NCBI RefSeq assembly: GCF_001640805.2
Contig: NC_066847.1
Location: 21,877,504 to 21,941,503 of the forward strand
Source: Lates calcarifer
Lineage: Eukaryota > Chordata > Actinopteri > Centropomidae
DNA: 64,000 nt
Direction: 5' to 3'
Positions 49,201-62,829 of the stretch are shown in pieces. The notes beneath the pieces were generated by a model. That model was not told the DNA's origin and did no database searches. It was given only the letters and a program-made list of their open reading frames with translations. Position 1 is the first letter of the stretch, and every line of letters begins with the position of its first letter. Position numbers and translations under genes: made by a program.

Positions 49201-52200
49201 TGCTGTTTTCCTTGATCGGTTACATTTCTTTACCTGTTGATGTAGCTGAGGGCAACATATGTCGGCTGCTGCTGCTCCTGCTTCTCCAGAAGTCGGGGGT
49301 CTGTATCTGAGCAGGTGAGAGACACAGCGAGAGGAAGAATTAAGCACATGAGGTACCACTGAACAATGACACAATTCTGTAGATTTACAAAACAGAAAAA
49401 AAAACATTTTGTGTCATGTACAGTATGTTAGTTTTTATTCTTGCAGTTTAACATTTTTTTGCCAATCTGGGACAGCCAGTTCTATCTGTACTGCAGTCTT
49501 TTCTACACTTGGAGGGTTTTAGTGTAGTGACAAGAATCCCTCACTGGCTTCAGCATCAACAAATTTTCCCACTCTTCAGGTAGGTTTACAGCAAATAGGC
49601 ACATGTCATACTCCTCATGGTCTCCACATTTAAGTAAAACCTTTTCAAGCCTCTTGCATCAGGAGTTGTGGATGCAAAACTAACACAGCTAACTAGATGA
49701 ATAAAGGCTAATAAAAACTATTAGTTATAGTAATCTAAATACAGGATATTGTATAATGTTCAGTAGTTAGTTTATGTCATGTCATGATGTCATGCACCAC
49801 TGTCTAGACTACAGTCACTACTGAGTAAAGTGCTGCTGGAGAAGCTCCACAATTTTCAGCCTGATGCTTGTTCCTTGACTCATTTCCTCAAGACCTCTGT
49901 ACACTAGTTCCAGTCTGTCTTAATCCTGACAGTGCTATGCTGTTACTTCTATTTAAAATATACAAGAATGTACCATCTCAATTGCCCTCTCTTCTGAATT
50001 TCCATTGTACTTTTTTGAAAAGCTGCTCTGCAGACACCACATAGTTCATACATGACCACACTTGACACATACTGTGTTTTCCCATGCTGTGCTCCAGACA
50101 TTCATCTTGCTCAGCAGTGCTAAATGTACAACAATAGCCAATCTCCACACCCTGAGGTGAAGTGGGCCTGACTTCAAACGCTCTTCCCACTGCCGTCCAT
50201 GTGGGAGAAGAGAGATGCCCCGTAAAACAACAGTGTCTGCCACTTACCAGCTGAGCCTCCCTGTCTGCCTCTCTCACAGAGCTGTGAAAGACTGCTACCC
50301 CCAAGTGGTTAAAACTATCGCTTGTTTCCATCCACAAGCTCATTTACACACACAAACACTTATGCCTAAGGTTATTGTGACATTAAAATTTAAATTATGC
50401 ATTTTCATCGCACAAGGCCTACGGTGCAGCGTTAACTATCTCTGTATGTTCAGTAAGCAAAATAACAGTCCTGTCCTAGTTGATTTAATTTAAAAATGAC
50501 TATGGCAATTATATAAAACATATGGAAATAGTGTAATTAAAGTTTTCTTGGTTATAGGGGTAAGCAACACCTTTGTGAGGCTGTAATAAAACCCTGAGTC
50601 ATACTCAATTATTGGTTCCACAGCTTTGGGCTTTTACTCCTGTTTGTTTGTCTGGAACATAAAAAAAAGAAAGAAAAACAGGTTTCCATTAAATTTCATG
50701 CTGGACAGAAAGACCATGTGCCAAAGACAGATTGATTAGATTATGGTTGCACTCTCTGAGATGGGATTTCAGCTTAAAGATGTGGATCCTTTTTCACTGT
50801 AATGGGGACAGAAACTTTACACCAAATACTCCACAGTTATATCTGCAGGGGCTTGACTACAGCTGGGTATGATGTCCATTCCACAGACTGTCAACATCTG
50901 TCCAGTACTGAGAGTTAGCATCAAATGCTTGTACATGTTATTTACACATGCATACTTTGATCAGAAATTTCCTGAGTTACATTAGAAAACTTAATTTAGA
51001 CTATAGTTGCATATTATACTTGAGGTATGGACAAATATTGACATTGATGTTGACCAGATAAACTCAAATCCAAACCACATTTACGTGTACACGAGATACA
51101 CACATTTCAGTGGTCTAACAGGAATCTGAGTTAACAAACCGATGTCAGTCTCACTTTAAGTAGACATGGGTGTGAAGAAACACGGGGCATCATCCATTCA
51201 GTGGTTAAGACCAGGCCACTCGGTTGATGATAAAATAGTGGCAGAGTTTTATGATATTGGCAGGTAGGCTTTAAGAACAGCTCAAACCTCAGCGCCTAAG
51301 GCTCAGGAGGTTTCGCTCAAGGCCTCAGCTGTAAGCAAGTGTTTCATTAACAGTGGATTTATCCCTAGTGAGAAGGACAGCACACCTCTCTCTACTCTCC
51401 AGCCAAAGTCATGGAAATACAGAGTAGGAGAGACACATTCATAACAGCACTATTCCCCTGCCAAAACGCAGTGCAGAGACTATTCTGAGCTCCGTGTGTT
51501 GGTATGCGTGTGCGTGAGTGCACCAGAAATCCCTCCTAAGATCCCTAATGAGCCTCCGGGAGTGGAATGGTGGCCTGCTCGCAGACCACTCAAACAGCAG
51601 TGGATCAGTCTGTTCCCACACACTGTAAATCACACACACCTCAGGTGGGGACTGGGGAGAAGGAGGCCTGCAGGGGTCAGTTCCCCGCAGCCTCTGCTAT
51701 TCTTCTGGGGCCACCAGCAGTCAAGGACCAAGGCAAAGGCGCCTTAAGTAGAGATGGAACCCCTCTAATCAAACTACACAGGTGGTCCACCTTGGTGGCC
51801 GACTGTTAGAAGCCTTCTGTGAAACAAAAAAGGGTTTTTTATTCACCACCTTCAATTCTAGAAGAATCAGCTCCTATAAGCCCCAGTGATATGGGTAGCG
51901 ACATGGTAAAAACTCAAGTATGGGATTGAACAGAAAGACAGACAAGCTGTACAGATCTAGTTTAAAACATTTAATGTATAACGCGGCTCTTTGTATTTTG
52001 ACTTTCACTGAAATATACTGATATTTTTACGTCTTAGAGGATTTCCATTTTCAGATACTGGAATTTTCTGCAAAATGCAGTTGACAGCAAACAGAGTTGT
52101 GTCTTGGCAGAGAGAGGGAAAAATCAGGATAAAATGTAAAAAAGCTGCTGCCTTTGATGCAGATTTTTAAAAATCTCTTGAAGTAATTAGAAACATTTAG

Positions 52201-55200
52201 TTCAACTACACCTAGAGTAAGAGATGCATCAACTTTCCATCCAGAATTCTTCATTTTTTTTTAAATGTCTTTCTTCATACCTTAACACATTTCAACTGAA
52301 CTGCTTAGCTTCAATAAGACAGTGCACATTAACCTTACTTTCTGTATGAAACACTGACAAAGCTTATTGTTAGTGTCTCTGTGTGAAGCATGTGAATGGC
52401 AGCGTATATTGAATTAGTCAATGGTTGCACTGTATCACCACAGAAAACATGATGCAATAACCTGCTCCCATTAGGGTTCCTATGACATCCTTCAAGAGGA
52501 AACCAAGGGACGATCACACAACAAACCTTCCTAAGGCAACAGGGGAAGTGACGCCTGCTGCCCTCTCATAATGCCCTCCATGACCCTCACACACACCCCC
52601 ACACATGCACCCACCCACACACACACACACAAACAGAAACACACACCAGACGCACAGCTCCCTCTCTCATTTCCACCAGCGTCTGGCTCTCCCATCCACC
52701 CTCATGGCCAAATGCACTGTGGGGTAGGGCAGAGTGGTGAACATTATGGTGACATGTTTATGGCGGTTCTGAGCAGCAGGGGACATTACCAGGAGTGGTG
52801 GCACAGGTAATTCATTACGATGTGACCTCTAAGGAGGAAATGAAACGGAGTCGAGCTCCATGTGTAAGCTGTCTTTGCCGGTTACTGAAAAAACATGGGG
52901 CGGTTAAAATGATCGATTGTAAATACGTTCGGCACAGACAGCAACTTAAATATATATGCACACTAATTCAAGCACACATCCACAAAGACACATTTGTACA
53001 AACGCAGAGATAAACACAAGCAGGCACTTAGAAAAATACACACACTCACTGCTGCACATTGTATATTTATGCTACTTGGATTATTTAGGGCTGCAACTAA
53101 TGCTTATATTCATTTTCGAATCATCTGCCGATTGATCATTATAAATGTCCAACATTTGTGAATCTCAGATCCCAAGAAGACTTCAACTTACTTGTTTTGT
53201 TTGATCACTGGTCAAAAACCCAAAGATATTAAGTTCTGTTGTTATGATCTAATACAGAGAAATACTGTTAAGTATCACAATGGAAGAGTTATGCTTAGTG
53301 AACAAATTTGGCATTGTTGCTTAAAAAATGACTGACACAATTAGTCAATTATTAAAACAGCTGATTATTTTCCTGTTGTTTGAATAACTGATTAACCCAC
53401 AGTTAATAAACAGTTCAGCTTTAATATCCATTTTGCAACACAAATGGCTTTGCTTTTAAACTGACATTCAGTATCAACCACCTTTGAATTTGACTATGTT
53501 TTCTAACCTGGGTTTTTAGTGTGCTTAAACACACTTTTTTGCTTAAATCCATACTAGTTAAACTGGGTAAAATATCAGCTCTCGGGGCCACACGTATTTA
53601 CAATAGTCAGAGAATTTCCTTTTAAATGAAGAGTTAATTTGCAAAAACAATACATGAAAAATAAAAATGAAAAACTTTAGGTTCAATTTAGCTTTACAGA
53701 CAAATTTCTGTAGCTGTAGTAAAGGTGAACCCCTCCAATCAGCAGCATTCGACAAGGGACAACAGCACTGAACAAACTTGTAGGAAAAGTAACACTTTTC
53801 AGCAAAAGTATCATTTGTTCTGCGTCATGTTTTCATGCAACATGTTTTATCGAGCATATCGGCCCCTCGTGTTGCAGTCATCACACAGGAACAGGAGCAC
53901 TCGTGTCAGGGAATGGGGAAATGTAATTAAGTCCACCAGGTGCACAGATCAGGAAACTAGTTACTGCTTCCCAAATTTATTACTTCCGCGCAGATTTTGG
54001 GAGTGCATACCAAAATCTTCTAAATGAGCCTCCAGTGAGGATTGGCAACAAACAGGCCCGTTGTTATCGAGCCCTGGACACTTCAGGCCGTCAGTGTGCC
54101 AGGCCGCAGCAGTACACATATGTACACTTGCAAGTCTAAATAACATGGTCGCTATTTGCTTCTGGTCTACAGTGGCCTGGTTGCTCGGTGACAAAGTAAA
54201 CATTTCAGTAGCTCGATGTGTGCAGTTTTACATGCCACACAAGAATAGCAGACCATTGAGGAGATTGTACAGGTTTAACAACATTACTTAGACCCAGTGT
54301 TAAAACTTTCCTCTGCTTGTGCTGGTGTCTTCTTTGGCTCATTAGCGTCTGTTCTCTTAAAGTTAGATGAATTTGTTCACAAAGGTCTAAATGGACCACC
54401 CAACACTCACGTTAACTGCTGTCAAAATGGTTAAAGGAAAGAATAGCTGATCCATTACAAGTTGTTAATAATAAATGATGTGGAGTTATTCTGAATTAGA
54501 ATTTTTAAAACAAATTAATCTTTTGAAAGATTCAATCCAAACTTTAAGGAAAAGTATAACTCCTCCAACTCTGTGCTGTCTCTCTAAATGTGTGTGTGTT
54601 TTTTTTTATTTATTATTGTTTTTGGGCTTTTAGCCTTTATTAGATAGGACAGTAGAGAGAGACAGGAAATGGGGAGAGAGAGTAGGGGAATGACATGCAA
54701 CAAGGGTTCGACCAGATCAGGAGTCAAGCCGAGGTCCAGCTGCTCAGGGCACTGAGGCCAATGTGGTACGCGCCCTAACCCTTTGGCCATCGGGGTGCCC
54801 CCTAAATGTGTATTTTAAAACTAAATCTTATTACTAATTTACTGTAAGTTACAAAAAATACAAGTGAGAGAGTCCAATATACCTCAGAATGAGAAGTATC
54901 CTTTTTATTATCAGTTATTGTTCTCAATAAATGACTAATCCCCTTTTTCAATATTATTTCATCTATTAAAGCAAGACCCTTAGTCTGGTAACCATTTAAT
55001 ACATTGCACTGTACTGTTATCAAGGAAGTGGGTTTTGCGTTGTAATATCCACTGTTCTCTTTTATGGCACAGACCAGGCATCTCAAGAAGGCTCCGACAA
55101 CCCACAGCAGAGCAGCGCCACCCCTTGTTCAGAGACCTGACCAGCAGGACTAGCTGGGGGAAAAAAGCAGGGACAAGAATGTGTGCTTGTTTTCCAGGCG

Positions 55201-57703
55201 CCTAATTATAAAGGAGAATGTTCTTTAAGCAGCAGGCCACCAGATGAGGAGGAAGACAGGCCAAATCAAGCACTCTCTCTGTAATTATGCTTCACAGGCA
55301 CTTGGCACAACGCGCAAGATTTCGCACTCCTCAGAGTGGGCACAGGCCAGCGGACAAAGGAGGGGGGGCAGGGGGTGGTGGTGGTGGGGGCAGCAAAGTT
55401 TTTCCACTCCGAGCCAACTAATTGCCTCGTTATTCCCCAATAAGTCATTTGGAGGCATTTTTTTCTAAGGCTAACACCTCGGACACATGCACAGCACACA
55501 ATCAGAGGGCAGAGGATATTAAAGCCAGTCAAGCAACAAACAAGAACAACAGAGACAGCTGGGCCTTGTCAGCTTCAATAATAAGAGTCTAAAATATTAG
55601 ATTGGGAAACAGATGCAGGAACTAAAAGGCCGTCAAACTGTGAGGAGGGGCACTTTTCCTCTACACTAGACTTTGTTCAAAGATTAATGCTTTAGGACAT
55701 AGGAAAAAGTGTAATGTGCAGAATAAATCATATGACATTTAAGATAAAACTAAATTAATTGCAGTTTTTTACTGACTTCATTAAATACATGGATATAGTA
55801 ATTAAGTATAGAGAAGTACCAAAACACATAATAAATTGAGGAATAGCTTAAGTGATACACGTTTCTACATCCATTGATCTGAAGTTTGGTTATTTATTTA
55901 TTAAATAATAATGTGAATATTAGCTATAAATACACAGAATAATAAACACATAACCAAATAACATTATTTTTACATATCAGTGAAGAAAAAAAACATAATT
56001 TTTCACATCTACGACTAATATTAAGTGTCTTAAAAGCACATAAATTCAACCACATGTTCTCTTTTCTTAACGTGTAATTTAAATTTCACTTAAATTAAAC
56101 TTCAGTTATTTTATTAAAGACATTGCAGTGGTGTTCTACTTCAATGAGCACTGTTTAGAGTTGTAGCATCAATAGCCACACAAATGACTCAAACGGAAGT
56201 CTTAAATTTCACCAATCAGAAAAATGTATCACAATGTAGCTGAAATAAATAAATATTTTCATCCATAATCCATATTGACTCACAAATCTCTAGATTCAGG
56301 CAGTTCTTGTTATTGTCTTGCCTCACATGAACTAGAGGCGGCGCTGTTGATTGTTGTTTAACTTGATGTGCAGTCAGGAAAGCAGCATCTTTGAGTTGCT
56401 AGTATTTAATGTGCGCTGATGACAGCGTGTAGCATGTTATAAGCTGGTGTAGATCACTGTAGCCACATGCTCATGTGGGACTGGGTATGTTTTACATACA
56501 GTAAAATATAAGCATAATAAAATTTTATTACTTTTTTGACCATATTACACTTGTTATAGTCCTAGTCATGAAGCACAGTCAAAGTCCAAATCTATACATC
56601 ACCAGAGACACCAAGACAATACTTTATATTTTTCCCACCTATATAAGCTGACAGTCATCACACATGGTTAAGAGTGATGTTGCATCTATGGATATTTATC
56701 ACTATATGTCTATAGCCAGTTATGCTGCCAATTTCAAATTTGTATTTTATGGAAGCCCATTTCTAATATGTGAAAAACAAAAAACTAAATAAACACCACC
56801 AAGCCTTTATTTCTAACTAGTGAATATTTTTACACATTAGAATGACTTGGTGTCTTGTAAATATGAGAGTATTTGATATTATGAGATATTACCTAATTTT
56901 AATAAAATTTTAAGTTATATTTTTAGTTATATTTAAGTTATATATTTTTAGTTTGTTTTTTTTTTTTTAGGAAAAGTAAATGAATATCACACCAATACAA
57001 ACAGTGATTTTAAAAGGTGTTATGTGTGTTATATTTTGTACATTGTAAAATGTGATTCACAATCTATCCACAATCATCATAATAGAGAGTCGCTGGCTGC
57101 AGTTCCGCAGTGTTAGATCCAGGTAGAAGATTAACGCTTCTTAATATGATAAATAAAACGTGTAAGAAAGTGAAAGTGAGCTCTTGTGCTGATGAAATAA
57201 GCAGATCACTAATCAGTGGCTCGTTGGCTCGTGCAGGCTGCAACTTAACTCACGACGCTTGCAGCACAGCTCTGCGCGCGGGCCTTGCGCTGCAATATTG
57301 TTGCACGAGCGACTCGACGGAGCGTGAAGAAACTGTTTACCTGTCGGTGTTTCAGCGCGGCTTTGCCGGTGTGGCAGCCGGCTTAACGGTGATACAACGT
57401 CGATTCAGAAACGCAGGTGGTAAACAGGAACTGTAATGTGTACACAGAAACATCAACAGCCACCACACCTAGCAACAGGGTTGTCAGGACGCAGGAAGTA
57501 ACTTGCTAGCTCGCTAACTTAGCCACTTCTGCTAACCTCAAACCTCGGCCATTGCAGGCTGCGGCGCTTGTTACTTAGCGGCTCTTACCGATGTGGTTAT
57601 CCTCGATGTGCACGATGAGCTCGGCCAGAGAGTCGAAGTGAAGTCCGCAGCCCCCGAACCTGCAAGCGTTGGAAAAGAAAGAAGCAGCGGCGATGCCTGT
57701 CAT
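46279..57703 (-). CDS. jazf1b: JAZF zinc finger protein 1 (juxtaposed with another zinc finger)
   Basis: Five exons, phases consistent, 243 aa, the same length as human: 57703-57589, 49306-49234, 48534-48338, 47678-47509 and 46455-46279. The N-terminal atypical C2H2 finger uses C14, C19, H32 and H37 (MTGIAAASFFSNACRFGGCG). The middle is Ser/Thr/Pro-rich (TPPRHTSGNLTPPVTPPITP), then an acidic patch (DEEEVDFEESDSDESW). Two further fingers follow: C175/C180/H193/H198 and C210/C212 with H225/H230. JAZF1 is a nuclear cofactor that represses the orphan receptor NR2C2 and associates with the NuA4 acetyltransferase complex; it affects lipid and glucose metabolism. The start matches the conserved MTGIAAASFF. 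It is convergent with tax1bp1b and probably divergent from creb5b. Confidence 0.96.
52589..52648. repeat. CA-rich microsatellite
   Basis: CACACA and CACC units, imperfect, over about 60 bp in jazf1b intron 1. Confidence 0.8.
54584..54811 (-). mobile_element. tRNA-derived SINE with 10-bp target-site duplication
   Basis: On the minus strand the element begins GGGGCACCCCGATGGCC and has an A-box-like TGGCCAAAGGG, then a degenerate B box near GGTCGAACCC. A common fish SINE body follows (CATGTCATTCCCC, CATTTCCTGTCTCTCT, ATAAAGGCTAAAAGCCC) and an A-rich tail. CTAAATGTGT flanks both sides (54584-54593 and 54802-54811) as an exact direct repeat, so the insertion itself is 54594-54801. It is a single copy in jazf1b intron 1 and in the same orientation as the gene. 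Confidence 0.85.
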
Positions 57704-57717
57704 GGTCGCTGCTGCAT
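57700..57717 (-). other. five-codon upstream ORF overlapping the jazf1b start
   Basis: Minus strand ATG-CAG-CAG-CGA-CCA-TGA begins 14 nt before the main start. Its stop overlaps the main start codon as ATGA. It is read directly from the sequence. Inclusion in the mRNA is very likely because it is so close to the main ATG. Confidence 0.7.
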
Positions 57718-57732
57718 TGGAAATGAGGGCAG

Positions 57733-57752
57733 ACAGGCAGCAGCAGCAGCAG
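57733..57752. repeat. CAG/CTG-rich repeat in the jazf1b 5'UTR region
   Basis: A short GCAGCAGCAGCAGCAGCGGC stretch on the plus strand, CTG-rich on the jazf1b transcript, within a GC-rich promoter-proximal block. Confidence 0.7.
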
Positions 57753-58320
57753 CGGCGAGCAGACAGCGAGCAGCGGGGGAACAGCAGGCGGACAGTGGTG
57801 CGAACAGCTGGAGCGGCAGGGGCGGTGCGGTGACTTCTCTGAGCTGCGTCAAAGCAGCAGGAGGGAGCGACAACCAAACCGGAAATAAGTGGAAGTAAGG
57901 TTTGGTTTTCATTAGAAAAGCATGAACTCTATGTGAAGAAATTGCATCCATTGATCTAATCATTGTGAATTTATAAGTTAAGTTTAATGTTTATCATGAA
58001 GTTGCTATTACAGTGATTTCCTCCATTTCAACAAATACATTATGCAGTTTAAAAAAGAAAAACATTACGCATAAATATCATTGAGACACCAAAGTAGTGC
58101 CATTTATAGTAATATTTGTGAAGCTGTAACCAGCAAATAATTAGGATACCTTTATTTAAGACTTTGATTCATTCAATTATCATGATAGTAATCAATACAT
58201 TTTCTGTTTGATCTAATCAATATATCGGTTAAAATTGTTCATTAATCAATAAATGAACTAACCTTTTTATCACTCAAGAAGTCTAATACTCTGAACAAAA
58301 TACCAACTAGCGGCCACTCT

Positions 58321-58370
58321 GTTAAGATGCTTTATTTATTTATTTTAATGAATGAATAAAGCATCTTAAC
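58321..58370. repeat. 50-bp near-perfect palindrome
   Basis: 58321-58344 pairs with 58347-58370 over 24 bp. The outer 16 bp (GTTAAGATGCTTTATT) are exact and the inner part has two T/G wobbles. Only two bases separate the arms. A second inverted repeat, AAAAACTTTAT/ATAAAGTTTTT (58399-58409 and 58412-58422), follows within 30 bp. Confidence 0.9.
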
Positions 58371-61300
58371 ACAGGATGCTGCTTATATTATAACAAAAAA
58401 AACTTTATAAATAAAGTTTTTAAAAAATATTTTAAGTGATTGCATTATCTCCCTTGGCAAAATCCTAAAACAGTGGATGTTTACAGTAACAAATGACCTG
58501 AAGCTATTCAGTGTGTTGTAATATGGTGATAATGAAATAGACCATTAAAATATCAGCAGACACACAGTTTTCACATGAAAGCAAACGAACAAAAATCATA
58601 ATTCTGAAGTCCTATTTTTTAAAGTTTTATTTGTAAAGTTTTGAGGGGAGGTTTGCTTTTTGGTAATTTCGTCTAACTTGACAGATGTAGTTTGCGTACA
58701 GTTGGCAGGATGGAGGAGAGAGTGGGATTATCATCGACTAATCGGCATCACTACCACTAACTACTTGCTACATCGCTTACTTTGACTGTCATTGTTTTAT
58801 CCCCCTGCAGGGTGTGTATGGCTTTAACAGACTCAAGTGTATGTGTTCATTTGAATCCTATCTAAATCTGGATGTGTGTCCACTTATATCCACATTGAAA
58901 TTATACAATAATCATATAATTAATATTATATATAGCCTATATATTTCTTAATATTTTTTGTGATGCATAGTAGTGGCATCATAGATCCCTCACTGGAGCA
59001 AAAGCACGTTGTGGCCACAGTGTGGCAGTGTTGGCCAGTAGATAAATATAGAGTAAGTCATGTGCTTTGTGTTCAGTACCTAAAGGGTCTGGTATAACTA
59101 TTCCAAACTTTACCAAGACTGCGGTTGCATAAACAATATTATTAAGTACCCAAATAGAGCAGTGTCAAACGTATTTGAAATACACGATGCATAAGGCATC
59201 TTTCTGATATTATTTCTACATGGGTTTAGTATAATCAAAATCAGTTCATCTTCCATGCGCTGCAATGTAACTTTACACATGTAGGTATTTGAGACAGAGT
59301 CTAGAAAAGAATACGTATTGAAATTCTGATGTACTAGATTTTCTCATTCATAGAAAATTGAGAATTTTCTTTGGGTTCAGCTATGTATAAAGATAGATAC
59401 CAAAGGTTTTATGTCTTGTTATTTAGAAATTCTGAAGAGAAGAAAAGAGTGGGAGTGATGCCAAGACAAAAGACAAAAATGGATGTCTGCATAATGTGCA
59501 TGTAAGTATACATATCACTAGTATGTAGAAACTGAGCATTATCTTTGTGTGCATATATGAAGATGTAGAATCTCTTTTTAGAGGTGCAAATCTACTGCAA
59601 ATTGTTCGGAAAACCAGTATGAAAACACACAATTGCAGATGATTTAAGATGATTTACAAGCTTTTCTCCACTTGCCTGCTTTTTTGTATTTATTGGTACA
59701 GCAGTAACTTTGAGTTTGTGCCTGGTGATGGTGTAATGGGTCATCACTGGGCCCAGCCCTTTTCCAGATCAAGCACTACAGTGATGGTAAAACTATTTTT
59801 CCAGTTATGCTTGAAAACACAGTGGGATATTACTTTGAAAGCATTACATCACATACAACCGCTTGTATGAGGAAGCTGATGGCTTTCGTTTAAAATGCTG
59901 GCATTGCCTAGCCTCACTTATTTATTGATGGTTGTGCTTGATGAGCATAGCTGCAACTAATCATTACCCTTCAATTTGTTTCAGCCCATAAATGTAGATG
60001 AGGTAATAGATGCATTTTTGATTTTCTGCACTAGAGATTTACTGAATAGGTTGTTTTACCTCAGTGTGGAAACACATGCAGGGAAAGTCACATTTCACAG
60101 CTGCTGGTGAGTGACCAAACCCTCTTGTCCTCTCTGAACTATCCAACAGATCTGAGCTAACCAACAAGATAATTTGCTCGCTGTTAGATAGTTACATGCA
60201 CTCCCTAATACAACAGTAAAGAGAAGCACCCAAAGGCTTCTGACTTCCACAGTTTCACGACCAGCAGAGACTTATTCCACCCTACTGAATCAAAACATCC
60301 TGAAAGGTTTTGTAAGCCCAGGTAAATTATAAAAGAAGGAATAACACAATGGCAACACCAACCATATTTACCCAAATTATTGTCGATACAATGGTGTAAT
60401 ATAACTGGAAACATGAAATCTTAAAAAAATTAAGGGTATAAAGTTATTGTTATCATCATCCATTTATGTGACACCTTTGAAAACCCAGCCAGATAACATT
60501 TATAAAGGTCAGGTTTTACAAATGTGCTCAGTAATCCAGTTTGAGCACATACAGAAGCTCAATTCAGATGTCAAAAGAGTGATGTACTTACCCACTAACG
60601 CTGAGCGCGGACAACATCATCCTACACTGTAATAAATCTAAAGAGCCATCACACAGGCAGCACCATTCACCAACCACCTAATGTAAATGTCACAGGGTTG
60701 AGTGTTTGGGTGCGGGAATGTCACTGGGGTTATCTACTGGGAACCTCCCAGCACATATGTTTTGTTGAATTAGGCTCTCAGTGATGATCGGTGTCCTGGG
60801 ACCCAAGTCTCCACCAGTGATGTATAGCCCATTCTTTTCAGAAAGCTTTGGAGACACAAACATTTATAATCTCATCCCTTCTACCACAGTAATCACACCA
60901 CTAGGAAACTACATATCAACTTGCATGCTATCAAAATTTTAAGGACAAGGAGATCAAACTTAACCACTGTGTGCACTGCTGGCCAGAGAGCTACAGATAA
61001 CAGATAAAATTTCTTTTAGCATTTAATTAGAGGAATCTTTTGCTTTTTGTCTGTTGTAGTTTCTACTCTACCTGGTAGCAACTTTACACTTTGGATAAGT
61101 GAAGATAGCTGTTAGAAGAGAAGACAACAGAAAAATGAGTGTACCATCAGTTTGAACTGCTATATTACTTGTGTTGCACAGGTCTTGTACTGTGGTGTGC
61201 CATGCAGTGATACTAAGAGACCAACATTTCCATCCCTGCAGGCCCAATCATCTCTGCCTAAGGTATGGAATGCAGGAAACAGCGTTTGACAGTAACTGTT

Positions 61301-62726
61301 TTCCATATTTGATTGTAAAATATATCTGAGGGTGTATTTTGTTTACAAGTTGAAAACCTGTATGACAGTATGTTATTTAACCTGCTTCGCCTTCTGCACC
61401 TGCTGCAACAAAGCACCCTCAGAGGTGCTAATATTCCCAAGGTGATCCTACTCAAAAGCACTGCACAAAGGCATAATAATAAAAGGTTTAGTATAATATA
61501 GATCAAATCTGCTTTAGTGTGGGTCACTGACCCAAACTGTATCGGCTCTTTCCAACCTTAATAGTCTGCTCCTCTGGGAGCATAATGTTTGGATTGGTTA
61601 GGAAATATATTGGCAATAAAGAGACAAAAGGATGTCATAAACGTTGATTAAAGCTCCGGTTAAAAGACAGAGGCGGAGAAGCTCTGAGTTATGAGGGCTT
61701 TTCAGACTGCGTTATTGTTTCAGTGACAGAGCTCTTAGTGCGTCTAGTGGAGTGGTCGCAGGCGAGTGGTAAACATTTCTTAATGTGTGAGGAGTCATTA
61801 ATCCCTGGAGCTGAGGATGGCTTCACTGCCAGTGTCTGTGGCCCAAGAAATCACAGCCAGTTGGCACCAGCAGGTCACCCAGAGCTCCACAATAAATGCT
61901 TTTACTCCAAAGCAGTTTAAATCTCCTCTAAAGTGCTGTATCTAAGGCAGTACTGTGTGTTTTGCATGTTCACTTCATTTGCAAGTAGCGCTGTTGATGG
62001 TTCATGTAATGTCTGCCAGGTTATGGCCCTTTTGAGAAAGATGATTGTTGTTACATATTGAAATGAGCGGTTCAGGCTCTGACAGTGAAGTCTAATAGTA
62101 ATACATAGTTTTGATGCTTTGAAAGCAGATGCTCAGAGCCCCAGAACCTATAAGGCCCTGAAAGCTCCAGGCTTAATGTGTTGTGCTACTGAAATTGAAA
62201 CGATTCATTAAATGACAGGTGGGCCCTGGTATATTTTCTAATCTAAAGTTCCTGCCTGAAGAGGGTACTTGTATCAAAATCCATCTGTATTTCAGGTTTG
62301 TGCTTAAAGGCTGCTCATTCCCATCAAAGGTTTGCTCAAATTGCCACACAGCAGATCTGAGGCCTGGTATTAACTCAGCTTGGAAAAAACTGTACACATT
62401 TTACAAAGGTTAGGGAGAAAAGAAAACTGTGACTTTATTAGTAGCAGTCAGTTTGGCTGCTGTAATACTTCCCACTATGCTACTTGAAGTGTGGTACTGT
62501 ATGTTAAGTGTTAGGTGATGAAGAATGTGATTGAATCTTCTCACTGTCACCCCGCTCATGACAGGGCTCAGAGTTATCAGTACAGCGCACTCCCTTATTT
62601 GCATGTCTAATTGGTCAGCACTGAGGGTGGGGGTGGGGTGGGGGTGTCCAGCTTTGCACCACACCCACTCCAGGTTCCGCACTGTCCACCTCGTGCCTCC
62701 TCTCCTCTGGGGTGTGCATGTGTAAC

Positions 62727-62727
<1 letters not shown>

Positions 62728-62767
<40 letters not shown>
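62728..62767. repeat. poly-A tract (40 nt)
   Basis: 40 uninterrupted A on the plus strand, 60 bp upstream of the CRE-containing promoter. It generates poly-K and poly-F artefact frames. Confidence 0.95.
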
Positions 62768-62770
<3 letters not shown>

Positions 62771-62829
62771 CGCCCTGCTCGCGGACCGCCTCCAAAGCGG
62801 ACCGCAATGATTTAGAAGTTCAGGAATCC

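Larger units (their letters stand above)
49307..57588 (-). other. jazf1b intron 1 (8.3 kb)
   Basis: The donor GTAAGA follows codon 38 and the acceptor is CTGCTCAG. It contains a CA-rich tract (52589-52648), a tRNA-derived SINE (54594-54801) and a G-rich patch (about 55360-55392). No nested gene is recognised. In mammals this intron is very long and carries disease-associated regulatory variants. Equivalent fish enhancers cannot be identified by eye. Confidence 0.75.
57718..62820. other. jazf1b-creb5b (presumed) divergent intergenic region
   Basis: About 5 kb, GC-rich near 57700-57860 (jazf1b promoter) and otherwise AT-rich. It holds a 50-bp near-perfect palindrome (58321-58370), a second small one (58399-58422) and a poly-A tract (62728-62767). 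No exon is recognised on either strand. Confidence 0.6.

Noticed and set aside
50288..50312. Degenerate CTCF-like motif in jazf1b intron 1
   Set aside because: On the minus strand CCACTTGGGGGTAGCA has two to three mismatches to the core. It is not distinguishable from chance.
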